Source: Verrucomicrobiota bacterium (lineage in GTDB: Bacteria; Verrucomicrobiota; Verrucomicrobiia; Verrucomicrobiales; Verrucomicrobiaceae). From it: DNA of 64,000 nt. Of this stretch, positions 45,370-55,157 are shown piece after piece. Under the pieces are notes generated by a model. The model did no database searches. It was not told where the DNA came from and saw nothing but the letters and a program-made list of their open reading frames with translations. The stretch's first letter is position 1, and each line of letters starts with the position of its first letter. The stretch spans positions 62,001-126,000 of the forward strand of contig JANYCZ010000064.1 of assembly GCA_025360015.1 (NCBI GenBank). Reading direction: 5' to 3'. Position numbers and translations under genes: made by a program.

Positions 45370-48300
45370 TCAGCCGTCCCGCTCCCGCAACTGCCCATAC
45401 CGGTGCATCGTCTCAGCCACACTCTGCTCCCTCACCCAGCGCGTCAGCTCCACCCGCCCTGCCGCCAGCAGCGGCGCATTGATCCAGTTCAAGCCCGCCT
45501 CACACGCCGCCCGCAGCACCGCATCGTCCGGCACCCCCACCGTCCTCAAAAACTCGGCACGCCCCGCCCGTTCCGCCAATCGCTCAATAAACGCCTCATC
45601 GCTCTCCTCCTCACGCACGCTGATCACCAAAGGCGCACCCGTGATCTGCGCGGCACGCTGCGCACGCTCAATGCTCACCTCATCCCGCGTCTCCAGCCGC
45701 AGGATCACCCCACGGCATGCGCGATACCGAAACACATTCGACTCACACCGCAGCGCAGACGGATCATGCTCCACCGAAAAATGCTCCGCCCACGCCGCAG
45801 CATAATCATCCGCCCCATCGCCCACATCACTCAGTCGGCAGAAGCTCATCACATAGTTCGGCCCGCCCGCCTTCGCACCGGGGCCGATGCACGATTTCTT
45901 CCACCCACCAAACGGCTGCCTCTGCACGATTGCCCCGGTGATCGCACGATTGATGTACAAATTCCCCGCCTGCACATGCTCCCGCCACCAGCCCGTCTCA
46001 TCAGCATCCAGCGAGTGAATCCCCGCCGTCAGCCCATAGGCCGTCGCGTTCTGCCATTCAGTCGCCTGAGCAAGTGACTCCGCTCTCATGAGCCCCAGCA
46101 CCGGACCAAAACACTCCGTCTGGTGAAACCACGATACCGCACGCACGCCCAGCTTGATGCCAGGCGTCCACGTACCGTCCCCGATCTGCCGTGGCTCCAG
46201 CAGCCACTCCTCCCCTTCATCCAGTTGCGTCAGCGCCCGCTGCAAATCCCCGCCCGGTGTCAGCACCAGTGGCGTCACCACACTGCGCGGATCCGTCGCC
46301 GGTCCCACCGGCAGACTCGCCGCCGCATCCTTCAACTGCCTGCGAAAAATCGCATCATCATAGACTTCAGCTTCGAGAATCGCCAGACTCGCCGCACTGC
46401 ACTTCTGCCCCGAGTGACCAAACGCAGAACGCACCAGGTCCTTGATCGCCAGCTCACGATCCGCCTGCGCGGTAATGATTAGCGCATTCTTCCCGCTCGT
46501 CTCTGCCAGCAGATGCAGCGCAGGCCGCCAGCCCTGAAACCTCCGCGCCGTCTCATAGCTGCCCGTCAGCACCACACACGCAATGCGCGCATCCGTGATG
46601 AGCTTCGTACCCGTGTCGTTGTTACATGCGAAAAACTGCAGCACCTCATGCGGCACTCCCGCAGCCCACAGTTGCTGCACCAGCAGCCACGCCGTCTGGC
46701 GCGTCGCAGGCGCAGGTTTGAAGACCACGCTGTTCCCCGCCATCAGCGCCGCCAGCACCCCACCCGCAGGAATCGCATACGGAAAATTCCACGGCGACAC
46801 CACCGCCACCACACCGAGTGCCTTCGCCTTCACCCCCTGCGGAACCGCGCCCGTGCGGGCATAGTAGCGCGCGAAATCAATCGCCTCTGACACCTCACCA
46901 TCGCCATCCGCCACCGCCTTCTTGCCATCCACGCGCATGCACGCCAGCGTGGTGAAACGCTCCGCCGCCATCAGGTCCGCAGCGCGGTTGAGGATCTCCG
47001 CACGCCCCGCCACTCCGAGCCGCTCCCAGCCCGCCTGCGCCTCCACCGCCGTCTGCAGCATCGCTTCAAGCTCCCGCAAAGGCGGCAGCGTTGCAGGCTG
47101 CCATGCGTTGATCGCTGCGGCCAAAGCCTCACGCGTGGCCGCCTGCGTCCAGTCAGAGTCAGGCTCGTTTGCAAACGCCACCTCCGCAGCAGGCCTCACC
47201 GCAGGCCTCTTGCGGCGCGGCTCCTCAGACACCCCCACGCGTTCCTTCCACCCGCGTACAAATCGTTCACGCTGCTGCTCCCACTCCGCAGAGCCCGGCC
47301 GCATCGCAAACATGTCGCGCAGGAAATTCTCCGGCGCGGTGTTTTCATCCAGCCGCCGCACCAGATACGCCATCGCGCTCAGAAAATCATCCCGCTGCAC
47401 CGCCGGTGCATACAGCAGCAGCCCACCCGCCGCATCCCGCACCGCCCGCGCCTGATGATTCGCCATGCCCTCCAGCATCTCGATCTCCACCCGCTCTTCC
47501 ACGCCCTGCTCTTCCCGCAGCGTGAGCGCCAGGGCCACATCAAACAGATTGTGCGTCGCCACGCCCAGCCTCACCGCCGCCGCATGCTCTGGCTCGCAGC
47601 CATACTCCAGCAGACGGCGAAAGTTCGCATCCGTCTCCGCCTTCGTGGCATACGGCGCCTGCTTCCAGCCATGCATCTCCGCCTCCACCGCCTCCATCGC
47701 CAGATTAGCGCCCTTCACCAGACGGATCTTGATCGGCGCGCCGCCCTCCGCCACACGCCTGCACGCCCACTCCGTCAGCTCACGCTGCGCCGCGCCCGAG
47801 TCAGGCAGGTAAGCCTGCAGGGCGATCCCTGCGGAGTAACTACGAAACTCCGGCTCATCCAGCACCCCACGAAACGCCGCCACCGTCAGCGCCAGATCGC
47901 GATACTCCTCCATGTCCAGATTCACCCATTTCCCATCCTTCGCCGCCGCACGATACACCAGGCGCAGCCGCGCCTTGATCTCCGCCAGCGTGTCATCCCA
48001 CGCGATCAAACTGATCTGGCTGTAGATCGCCGAAATTTTCACCGAGATATAATTCACCTGCGGATCCGCGAGATGCCCCAGCACCACCGCCAGCCGCTTC
48101 TCCGCCTCCTCTTCACCCAGCACCGCCTCGCCCAGATGATTGAGGTTGATGCGAAACCCCTCCGCCGTCCGCGTCGTCAGATAATGCCTCAGCGGCTCCT
48201 GCTCCCCCGGCAATATCACCCGCGCACTGTCCGCACGCATGCGCTCCGCCACCGCCTTCATCACCACGCCCGGCAGCACCACGCTGCCCGCCGCGCCCAG

Positions 48301-48606
48301 CCCCATCAGCAGCCGATCCGGCAGCGGCGGATACTCCGGCACCCCCAACCTCCCAAGCAACCCACGCCAGCGCCTCGCTTCCACCCGCGCATCACGACTC
48401 CGAAACACCTCATCCACCATCGCAAACGTAAACGCCCTGCCTGCCGGATCATTCATCAGCCTCCCCAGCTTCGCGGCCTCAGCCCGCTCAGCCCCCGTTT
48501 GCTGACTCAGCGCCGCACTCAGCAACCGCTCAGCCACCGTCGCCACGCGATCACAGAACTCCGTCTCAGAGTCAAATACTAGGTCCGCACGCTTCATACC
48601 CATCAT
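45370..48606 (-). CDS. putA: Bifunctional proline dehydrogenase/L-glutamate gamma-semialdehyde dehydrogenase
   Basis: 1078 residues. The N-terminal half is a FAD-dependent proline dehydrogenase barrel (INLNHLGEAVLGEEEAEK, YISVKISAIYSQI and KIRLVKGANLAMEAVEAEM). The C-terminal half is an aldehyde dehydrogenase with AETSGKNALII and catalytic Cys in GHSGQKCSAASLAIL. It oxidises proline to glutamate. No N-terminal ribbon-helix-helix DNA-binding domain is present, so it is not the autoregulatory E. coli form. It has no putP transporter next to it. Confidence 0.93.
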   Translation of the reverse strand: MMGMKRADLVFDSETEFCDRVATVAERLLSAALSQQTGAERAEAAKLGRLMNDPAGRAFTFAMVDEVFRSRDARVEARRWRGLLGRLGVPEYPPLPDRLLMGLGAAGSVVLPGVVMKAVAERMRADSARVILPGEQEPLRHYLTTRTAEGFRINLNHLGEAVLGEEEAEKRLAVVLGHLADPQVNYISVKISAIYSQISLIAWDDTLAEIKARLRLVYRAAAKDGKWVNLDMEEYRDLALTVAAFRGVLDEPEFRSYSAGIALQAYLPDSGAAQRELTEWACRRVAEGGAPIKIRLVKGANLAMEAVEAEMHGWKQAPYATKAETDANFRRLLEYGCEPEHAAAVRLGVATHNLFDVALALTLREEQGVEERVEIEMLEGMANHQARAVRDAAGGLLLYAPAVQRDDFLSAMAYLVRRLDENTAPENFLRDMFAMRPGSAEWEQQRERFVRGWKERVGVSEEPRRKRPAVRPAAEVAFANEPDSDWTQAATREALAAAINAWQPATLPPLRELEAMLQTAVEAQAGWERLGVAGRAEILNRAADLMAAERFTTLACMRVDGKKAVADGDGEVSEAIDFARYYARTGAVPQGVKAKALGVVAVVSPWNFPYAIPAGGVLAALMAGNSVVFKPAPATRQTAWLLVQQLWAAGVPHEVLQFFACNNDTGTKLITDARIACVVLTGSYETARRFQGWRPALHLLAETSGKNALIITAQADRELAIKDLVRSAFGHSGQKCSAASLAILEAEVYDDAIFRRQLKDAAASLPVGPATDPRSVVTPLVLTPGGDLQRALTQLDEGEEWLLEPRQIGDGTWTPGIKLGVRAVSWFHQTECFGPVLGLMRAESLAQATEWQNATAYGLTAGIHSLDADETGWWREHVQAGNLYINRAITGAIVQRQPFGGWKKSCIGPGAKAGGPNYVMSFCRLSDVGDGADDYAAAWAEHFSVEHDPSALRCESNVFRYRACRGVILRLETRDEVSIERAQRAAQITGAPLVISVREEESDEAFIERLAERAGRAEFLRTVGVPDDAVLRAACEAGLNWINAPLLAAGRVELTRWVREQSVAETMHRYGQLRERDG

Positions 48607-49320
48607 ACGACTCTGGCAGTGATATGATCACAAAGAGCACGAATCGGTCGGGTTCACGCATGAACAGCCAGAAAACATCCGCACGGCATGAATGCCCCTC
48701 ACCAACAGCATAGATCGTAATTTTTGGCAAAGGCCACCCATGAGCGCAGTCCGTACTGGGAGCGCGTTGGTTTTTAACCGGCTCTGGCGTGCGCCCCTGA
48801 CACCCGAACCACCACTTGCTCCATCCCGGACCAATGTATCAGGGACGTTCACCCGAGCCAATAAAATATCACCGCTCCCCAGTGCGCACTCCTTGCAGCG
48901 AACCGCAGCCCCATGATATCCAAGCCCAATCTTAACGGAGTGCAATTCCCGCCAGCCACGGAACACGACGCCCTTTCCGCCCTCCCCATCCCTTTCGTCC
49001 TTGAGACCCCCACCACGCTCAAGTCGTCCTCTTCATGCGCTGCACCGCCAAAATCAGAACCAAGCACCCAACGCCATAAGTGTTGAGTCACAGCCCTTCC
49101 TATCCACTCGCGCCGGAATGATCCTTCACCGTCCATAAGTCCAGTATTGAGTTTCGCACATAGGGTGACACAGCACACCATCAATCCTAACCAAGAGTTT
49201 CTTCATTCCCAGCGCATAAGTCCTCTGGCAAAAACCACGTGTGCACATCACAGCATGAATGACACCCTGTTAAGGCGTTCATCACGACCATGAGTACCGA
49301 AGGCCAAGGCGCCCCCCGGA

Positions 49321-49349
49321 GCGCGGACTTCCAGTCCGCAGCACTCCGC
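49321..49349. repeat. REP-like element with GCGGACT-type hairpin, copy B
   Basis: This 29-bp stretch matches 19277-19305 with one difference. The core GCGGACT-TCC-AGTCCGC is a perfect 7-bp hairpin with a 3-nt loop. It lies in an intergenic region 30 kb from copy A. Confidence 0.65.
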
Positions 49350-49742
49350 AAACACACGCCACTCCGCAGCGTCCCTGCCGCCATCGCACTCTCTTCCCAA
49401 GGTCTTCGCGCTCCCACTGTTCCCCAGGCAACCATCTGCGGACCCAAGAGCCCGTGTACTCGGAGCGTTTTCCAGAGGATCCCTGGGCGTTAGTAGAAGG
49501 TAAAAAAAACAACACCCCACCTTAACTCAACGCCATTCATCACAGCATATCCCTCCTCACAAAATAACACCCTCTAACAAGTCTGGATAATAACGTCTTT
49601 AGCCAAGAATAAAGAGGGCAAACCATCTCTTTAGTCATCTGTCCAGCCAGTAATATCGTCCGCGAATTCTGCGCCGGATGCCTGATCTCAGCATAAGCAA
49701 AAATAGACTCTCCGCGCCTGCACAAAAGAGGTTTTTCCCACA

Positions 49743-49817
49743 CTAAAATTCTTCAACGTCACGATAATAGGGTGGGTCCAATGCGATGACGCTGCAATCA
49801 AGTTTGTCAGCGCCTTC
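49743..49817 (-). pseudogene. Possible fragment of a DNA methylase with a DPPY motif
   Basis: A 24-residue open stretch bounded by stops reads GADKLDCSVIALDPPYYRDV on the minus strand, followed by EEF and a stop. DPPY preceded by hydrophobic residues is the catalytic motif of adenine or cytosine-N4 methylases. Nothing else of such a gene is seen nearby. It may be a relic or a chance match. Confidence 0.3.
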
Positions 49818-49904
49818 TCAAGCAGATCTTCACTGTGAATCAATCGTCGGCGTCGGCCACACCTGCAGTGATAGCAACATCACTCAAACAGAAAGACCAC
49901 CACT

Positions 49905-50891
49905 ATGAAACTCAAATCCACGCATCTGATCGGCGGCTTTTTGGCTGCTGCATGCGCCTTCACTCAGGTGCAGGGCGCTCCTACCTCCAGTCAGGAACTG
50001 GCCCCCATGACCATTCAAGGCAACGCCCCACGCACTCCTAAAGTAAACGGAGAAGTGGACAGCCCCAAGAATAGTTTTTCCGAACTCATCGAAATCGAAG
50101 TCCTCAACTTCCAAAACGAGAAGCTCGGCAGAGTCAAAGCCATCACCGCAGACTTGGAACAGGGCCGGTTGGTTGAAGTCCTTATCGGCACCCGCAGTGG
50201 AATGCTGGGGATGAATGAAACCCTCACACCAGTCCCTCCTTCATCATTGATGATCGACGCACGCCATGAGATCGCCCGCATCAATGTGAGCAAGGCCCGC
50301 TTTGACGCCGCTCCCAAACTCCCGAGATCAAATGCCGCCTTCTACTCCCAGCAGGACCGCGCCATTGCATCCAGCCGCTACTTTGGCGTCGCACAACCTT
50401 GGTTCGCACGTACGGGGCTGGGTTATGTCCAGACCACGGCGGACCTCGAACTCATGCAGATCAAAAACATGCAAGGTCAATACATGGGCAAAGTCGGCCT
50501 GGTGCTGATGGATCTGCCCACCTCACGGATTCGTCAGATCGTGGATGACACAGAATCCATGGACGGCAGCGGCAGCCACTTCCTCCGCCCAGAAGCTCTG
50601 CACTACAATGCGAAGCGTAATGGCCTCGTGCTGAACAATACCTTTGCAGGTCTCAACAACAACGCGGCGCACTTCCGCTGGGTCCATGGCAATGGCGGTG
50701 ACAACCACTATGTCCAAGAGCTGAATGCTGGCCAGGCCGCACCGACCGTGCCAGTGGTTCAGACGCGCCAGATTGTGCATTCCAAGCCCATCACGGTGAG
50801 AAAGGCCATCGTGGTCACCAAGCCCGCCACACAAAACTCGCGCACCGCCAGCAAATCCTCTTCAACCATGAAGGACCTCGCAGCTGAGTAA
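49905..50891 (+). CDS. Exported PRC-barrel-like domain protein
   Basis: 328 residues with a signal peptide (MKLKSTHLIGGFLAAACAF, cleavage near VQGA). Two PRC-barrel-like units are seen: LIEIEVLNFQNEKLGRVKAI with LVEVLIGTRSGM at about 60-105, and LMQIKNMQGQYMGKVGLVL at about 182-215. The C-terminal part is Gly/Asn then Thr/Lys-rich and likely unstructured. PRC barrels bind RNA or proteins in several unrelated systems; exported ones are common but poorly understood. A terminator-like stem follows the gene. Confidence 0.72.
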   Translation: MKLKSTHLIGGFLAAACAFTQVQGAPTSSQELAPMTIQGNAPRTPKVNGEVDSPKNSFSELIEIEVLNFQNEKLGRVKAITADLEQGRLVEVLIGTRSGMLGMNETLTPVPPSSLMIDARHEIARINVSKARFDAAPKLPRSNAAFYSQQDRAIASSRYFGVAQPWFARTGLGYVQTTADLELMQIKNMQGQYMGKVGLVLMDLPTSRIRQIVDDTESMDGSGSHFLRPEALHYNAKRNGLVLNNTFAGLNNNAAHFRWVHGNGGDNHYVQELNAGQAAPTVPVVQTRQIVHSKPITVRKAIVVTKPATQNSRTASKSSSTMKDLAAE

Positions 50892-50910
50892 AGCACCCAA
50901 GCTAGCGCGG

Positions 50911-50947
50911 AAGGGGAGGCGGACGATCACCATCGTCCCCTCCCCTT
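50911..50947 (+). terminator. Terminator-like stem after the PRC-barrel gene
   Basis: A 16-bp stem with a single bulged C: AAGGGGAGG-C-GGACGAT pairs with ATCGTCC-CCTCCCCTT around a 4-nt loop. The tail is TTCAACTTT, a weak T-run, but the stem is strong. Confidence 0.65.
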
Positions 50948-51106
50948 CAACTTTGAGCGGCACGTGTCTCCGCAAGATCGGAAAGCGAATCAAGCAAGGC
51001 CGCACAGTCCTCCTGTCACGATGAGACTTCAGGAGCGCCTGCGCTGATCTGCCCATGCGGCATTCCAGATTGGACACACACGCTGCTCCTCCCCCTTCTC
51101 ACGCTC

Positions 51107-51904
51107 ATGATCCTCGACGCCTCCTGCCACTTAGAATATGAGACCCGCGAAGAGATCTCTGCCATCTTCATGCTGCGCCCCCGCAGTGGTTGGGCGCAGT
51201 GGATCATGCAGGAGGACTTTGTTCTCACTCCCCGCGTCCCCGTCGTCGAATACTCGGATCTCTACGGCAACATCTGCCAGCGCATCGTGATGCCCAAAGG
51301 CAGCTTTCATTTCTCCATGCGCTGCAGGGCATGGGCGCCAAATGATCTCGACAGCCAGCCGCTCGCAGCGCTGCAAACCGTCGCCCAATTGCCGGTAGAA
51401 GTGCTGCACTACCTCCTGCCCAGCCGCTACTGCCAGTCCGACAAGCTCGGCAGCATCGCCTCCTCCATCGTGGGCACCACGCCGCACAATCACCATCAGA
51501 TCATGCGCATCCGTACCTGGATCCATGAAAACATCACGTATGAACGGGGTGCCAGTGATTCCTCCACCTCCGCTCTCGAGACGGCGCACACACGCCGTGG
51601 CGTCTGCCGGGATTTCGCCCATCTGGGCATTGCCCTCTGCCGGGCCATCAACGTGCCGGCACGCATGGTGGTGGGTTTCGTTCATAACCTGGATCCGATG
51701 GACCTGCACGCCTGGTTCGAAGCCTACATCGGCGGGCGCTGGTACACCTTTGATGCCACGGAGGACAAGCCCGGCGGTGGTCGCATCGTCGTGGCCTATG
51801 GCCGCGATGCCGCAGACGTGGCGCTGGTTTCACTGTTTGGCAGCTTTACCTGCACCAACATGCAGGTCACCGTCGAACACGTGGTGGAAACCAACGAGAA
51901 ATAG
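51107..51904 (+). CDS. Transglutaminase-like family protein (Anbu-associated type)
   Basis: 265 residues, no signal peptide. The N-terminal part is a beta-rich transglutaminase N-domain (LEYETREEISAIFML), and the catalytic core has Cys in TRRGVCRDFAHLGIALC, His in DLHAWFEAYIG and Asp in YTFDATEDK. It is followed 36 bp later by the Anbu-type gene. In many bacteria these two sit in a cluster with a circularly permuted ATP-grasp ligase and an alpha-E protein, which are missing here. It is probably a cytoplasmic peptidase or amide-forming enzyme of that system. Confidence 0.87.
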   Translation: MILDASCHLEYETREEISAIFMLRPRSGWAQWIMQEDFVLTPRVPVVEYSDLYGNICQRIVMPKGSFHFSMRCRAWAPNDLDSQPLAALQTVAQLPVEVLHYLLPSRYCQSDKLGSIASSIVGTTPHNHHQIMRIRTWIHENITYERGASDSSTSALETAHTRRGVCRDFAHLGIALCRAINVPARMVVGFVHNLDPMDLHAWFEAYIGGRWYTFDATEDKPGGGRIVVAYGRDAADVALVSLFGSFTCTNMQVTVEHVVETNEK

Positions 51905-51940
51905 CCTCAGCCACCGCAGTCCACCTCCACCACGCCTCCC

Positions 51941-52711
51941 ATGTCCTACTGCCTCGGCATCAATACAGCGGACGGCCTCGTTCTCGCTTCAGACTCACGC
52001 ACCAGCTCCGGCGCGGATCAGGTGAACACCTGCCAGAAGATGCATCAGTTCGTCATTCCCGGAGAGCGCATCTTCGTCATTCTCACCACCGGCAGCCTGT
52101 CGCTCAGCCAGTCAATCATCACGCTCCTGCGGCAGGATTTCGATGCCGGCAAAGGACTGGCCGCCGTGGCCAACATGTATGAGGCCGCGCGCGTGCTCGG
52201 CAGCATGGTGCGGCGCATCGCCGATCTGGATCGGGCAGCTCTGGAAAAGGACAATTTCCGTTTCAATGTGAACCTTCTCCTCGGCGGCCAGATCAAGGGC
52301 GCACCTCACGAACTCTACATGGTCTATCCTCAGGGCAACCCGCTGCGCTCCACCCCGGACTCGCCCTACCTGCAGATCGGCGAAAGCAAATACGGCAGGC
52401 CGATTCTCGATCGCGGCATCAGCCATCACAGCACGACCATCCATCAGTCCGCCAAATACGCCCTGCTCTCGCTGGAGGCCACCATGCGCTCCAACTCCAC
52501 CGTGGGACCGCCCGTGGACCTCCTGCTCTACAATCGCGATGACCTGCGCGTCTCCCACTACCGCCGCTTCTACAGTCATGATCCCGATTTCATCGAGATT
52601 CACAGCTCATGGGAGAAAGCCCTGCGCAACGCCGTCCATCAGCTCCCCGACCTCCGTTTCGATTGCGGCGACATCGCCCCCGGCATCGAGCCTCCCACCT
52701 GGCAGCCATAG
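51941..52711 (+). CDS. Anbu-type proteasome-related Ntn hydrolase
   Basis: 256 residues opening MSYCLGINTADGLVLASDSR, the signature of Anbu (ancestral beta subunit) proteins, with N-terminal Ser2 as nucleophile after Met removal; many homologues have Thr or Ser here. SLLLGGQIKGAPHELYMVYP-like family features are seen at about 110-130 (NLLLGGQIKGAPHELYMVYP). Anbu forms helical or ring-like assemblies of proteasome-beta fold, with little proven protease activity. It lies in an apparent operon with the transglutaminase-like gene. No proteasome alpha subunit or ATPase is nearby. Confidence 0.88.
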   Translation: MSYCLGINTADGLVLASDSRTSSGADQVNTCQKMHQFVIPGERIFVILTTGSLSLSQSIITLLRQDFDAGKGLAAVANMYEAARVLGSMVRRIADLDRAALEKDNFRFNVNLLLGGQIKGAPHELYMVYPQGNPLRSTPDSPYLQIGESKYGRPILDRGISHHSTTIHQSAKYALLSLEATMRSNSTVGPPVDLLLYNRDDLRVSHYRRFYSHDPDFIEIHSSWEKALRNAVHQLPDLRFDCGDIAPGIEPPTWQP

Positions 52712-52915
52712 AGCGGTTTAAATAAAAACGTAACATTCCCACGGTGAAAACAGCCAAAGGGCCTCGCGTGTGCGCCAGCAAAGTGGCCCGCACAGTCCTC
52801 TGTGCGGTTCCCAGCGTGCACGACTTCCAAGCCACCGGACAGAGAACTAAGCGTGCACTCTTTGCGCCAGCCCTCGGCTCTCAAACCCCATCGGCCATGA
52901 AATATTTAAAATGCT

Positions 52916-54484
52916 CTAAGGCTGCTGTGCCACCGGCTTGAGCGGCATCGATGCATTGTCCATGGCCCAGTCATCCGTACGAAACGGTGCCACTGGCAGA
53001 CCACTGCCATTGACCAGATTCACCTCAGGATTGTTCGCCCAGGCATAGCGCACTGCCACTGGCTTCGCCATCGCAGGCAGCGACACAATGACGTGCTTGC
53101 CCTGAATGCGCGCCTCCGCCCACTGCCAGTGCTTCGATTCATCCGCCACAGCAAAACCCTTCACCGCTGCTCCACCGTCCACTGTCTTCAGCCCCTCCGC
53201 ATGTTCGAGGTGGATCACGATTTCGCCGCTCTGGATGACATGACTTTCATACCTCGGGCCGCTCCACTCCAGCTTCTCACCATACACTTTTGCCCGCGCC
53301 CACAGCGCCAGACGATGCCCGATCTCCTGTTTGTTAGTGGGATGAATGTTCCCCGCATCTCCAATGTCGAGATTGACCGTCATCCCCGTATGGGGCGTGG
53401 CCAGCGCCTTGTCCTGCGCCTCACGCAGTCGCGCCCAGGTGGCAGGCGCTTCAGGCGCAGCCTCCCTCTTTTGGAAATTGGGCAGTTGCACCCAGGCAAA
53501 CGGAAACTCCGCACCCCACCGCGCACGCCAGTCGCGGATCATGAGCGGAAGCTGAAGCGCATACTGCGGCCCATTGCCCGCATTGGATTCACCCTGATAC
53601 CAGATCACACCACGAAAGGCGAAAGGCACCAGCGGCGCAATCTTCCCATTGAACAAATTGCCAGGCCGGTTGGGATGCAGCGGATCACTGCCCACATAGA
53701 CGGGCTGCGGCGGCGCAGGCTGCTTGGCCGCCAGCGCCGCCTTCACGGCATCCTGCCATTGCTTCTTGGCCTCATCATTCTTCACCCGGTTCTCCGGCTG
53801 CTCAAACAAGGCCACGTCCTTGTCCCACCGCTTCAGCAGCGGCTGCAGTGAAGCTTCCTTCTGCATCACTTCCATGCTCGTCCAGGATTCAATGGTCGTG
53901 CCGCCGACGGATGAGTTGATCAGCCCCACCGGCACCTTCAAAGTCTGGTACAGCTCCCGGCCAAAGAAATAGGCAGTGGCAGAGAAATTAGGAATCGTCT
54001 TGGGTGAGCAGTTCTGCCACACTCCCTGACATTGGTTTTGCGGAGTGGTCGCCGTAAAGGACTGCACAAAAAACATGCGGATCAATGGGAAGTCTGCCGC
54101 CGCCATTTCTTTTGCGGAATCCGACACACCTTTGACCGGCATCGCCATGTTGGATTGACCCGAACACAACCACACTTCCCCCACGAGCACATCCTTGACC
54201 ACCTCGGTGCTTTGACCCGAAATACGCAGAATCCGAGGATCGGCAGACGCCGGCTGGGGATCCAGCACCACCTTCCAGCGTCCGTCTTTGTCCGCCTTTG
54301 TGATCTTCGTCTGATCCGCAAACTTCACATTGATCTCCTGCCCCGCCTCCGCCCACCCCCATACCGGGATCGGCCGGTCACGCTGCAGCACCATGTGATC
54401 TTTAAAGATCGCCGGCAGACTCACCGCAGCATGGCTGCTGAGCGCGCATCCAGCGGCAAGCAGTAGAATCAAGCATGTTCTCAT
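52916..54484 (-). CDS. Sialate O-acetylesterase-like SGNH hydrolase
   Basis: 522 residues from the ATG at 54484 (signal peptide MRTCLILLLAAGCALSSHA). The SGNH catalytic Ser is in WLCSGQSNMAMPV, the oxyanion/Gly-Asn block in VIWYQGESNAGNGP, and the Asp-His pair in LDIGDAGNIHPTN. It removes acetyl esters from sialic acids or other acetylated sugars in the periplasm. It fits with the sulfatases as a glycan-undressing enzyme. A 204-bp gap without genes separates it from the Anbu gene. Confidence 0.9.
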   Translation of the reverse strand: MRTCLILLLAAGCALSSHAAVSLPAIFKDHMVLQRDRPIPVWGWAEAGQEINVKFADQTKITKADKDGRWKVVLDPQPASADPRILRISGQSTEVVKDVLVGEVWLCSGQSNMAMPVKGVSDSAKEMAAADFPLIRMFFVQSFTATTPQNQCQGVWQNCSPKTIPNFSATAYFFGRELYQTLKVPVGLINSSVGGTTIESWTSMEVMQKEASLQPLLKRWDKDVALFEQPENRVKNDEAKKQWQDAVKAALAAKQPAPPQPVYVGSDPLHPNRPGNLFNGKIAPLVPFAFRGVIWYQGESNAGNGPQYALQLPLMIRDWRARWGAEFPFAWVQLPNFQKREAAPEAPATWARLREAQDKALATPHTGMTVNLDIGDAGNIHPTNKQEIGHRLALWARAKVYGEKLEWSGPRYESHVIQSGEIVIHLEHAEGLKTVDGGAAVKGFAVADESKHWQWAEARIQGKHVIVSLPAMAKPVAVRYAWANNPEVNLVNGSGLPVAPFRTDDWAMDNASMPLKPVAQQP

Positions 54485-54556
54485 GGCTGGCGTGGAGGGT
54501 TGCACAACCATATTACGGCTGCGCCCAACACAGCAGCTGTATCCATCCACCACCGA

Positions 54557-55015
54557 TCACTCCTCGATGGTGGGATTGTCGATTCCTAAGGCGTTCGCCA
54601 GATCCGTAAAATGCTCCTGCTCCTGGGCGATGATCTTGCGCAGCACTTCGCTCAGCGCATACTCGCCCATCGCTTCCGCCTGGCGGATTCTCTCGCGGTA
54701 GTTGCGGATGGTCTCCATTTCATTGTCCATGTCAAAGCGCAGCATGTCCTCCGGCTTATCAGACATCTTCACCGCCTTCGGCACCGTCGTCGGCGTGCCA
54801 TTGAAGTAATCGATCTGTTTTGCAATCAAGATTGCATGGCTGAGCTCCTCCGACGCATGAACGCTCAGTTCTTTCGCAATGTTCTGATATTCAGCGCCTT
54901 TCAGCATCTGGCTGTAAACAACATAGGCAATAACGGCCTGAAATTCGCGGGCGAGATCTTCATTCAAAAGATCGATCATTTCCTGACGGCTGGGTGTGGG
55001 AGAGGGCGTTTTCAT
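54557..55015 (-). CDS. Ferritin-like domain protein
   Basis: 152 residues from the ATG at 55015 (MKTPSPTPSRQEMIDLLNED). A four-helix ferritin-like bundle with conserved metal ligands: EDLAREFQAVIAYV, HASEELSHAILIA and IAQEQEHFTDLANALG (E-x-x-H pairs). It is likely a diiron protein or iron-storage/oxidative-stress protein of the bacterioferritin-like type. Longer in-frame starts upstream overlap the divergent yihY leader and lack similarity. It could link to the heme/iron locus downstream at 56-63 kb, but this is speculative. Confidence 0.83.
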   Translation of the reverse strand: MKTPSPTPSRQEMIDLLNEDLAREFQAVIAYVVYSQMLKGAEYQNIAKELSVHASEELSHAILIAKQIDYFNGTPTTVPKAVKMSDKPEDMLRFDMDNEMETIRNYRERIRQAEAMGEYALSEVLRKIIAQEQEHFTDLANALGIDNPTIEE

Positions 55016-55157
55016 GGGAAAGGTTGGTTGCCTCCAAACCTTCGTATTATGGCGGGGGCATGGATGTGCAAAGTTTGGAATCGGGGTGAGAAACTTCACC
55101 ATCCACCGGGAGCGGCTCACGCGAAATACAGGCATGCACGCCGTCCTGCTCGGTGTC

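Larger units (their letters stand above)
48607..49904. other. Gene-poor region of 1.3 kb
   Basis: No convincing intact gene is visible. Short open frames lack start context and recognisable motifs. The left part is GC-rich; from about 49500 to 49880 the DNA is noticeably more AT-rich. It contains REP-like copy B at 49321-49349 and the possible methylase fragment at 49743-49817. A mosaic of decayed genes is likely. Confidence 0.55.

Noticed and set aside
48628-49184. Short minus-strand open frames in the gene-poor region
   Set aside because: They have no recognisable motifs, no start context and a composition that looks like random GC-rich DNA; part of the region is a repeat.
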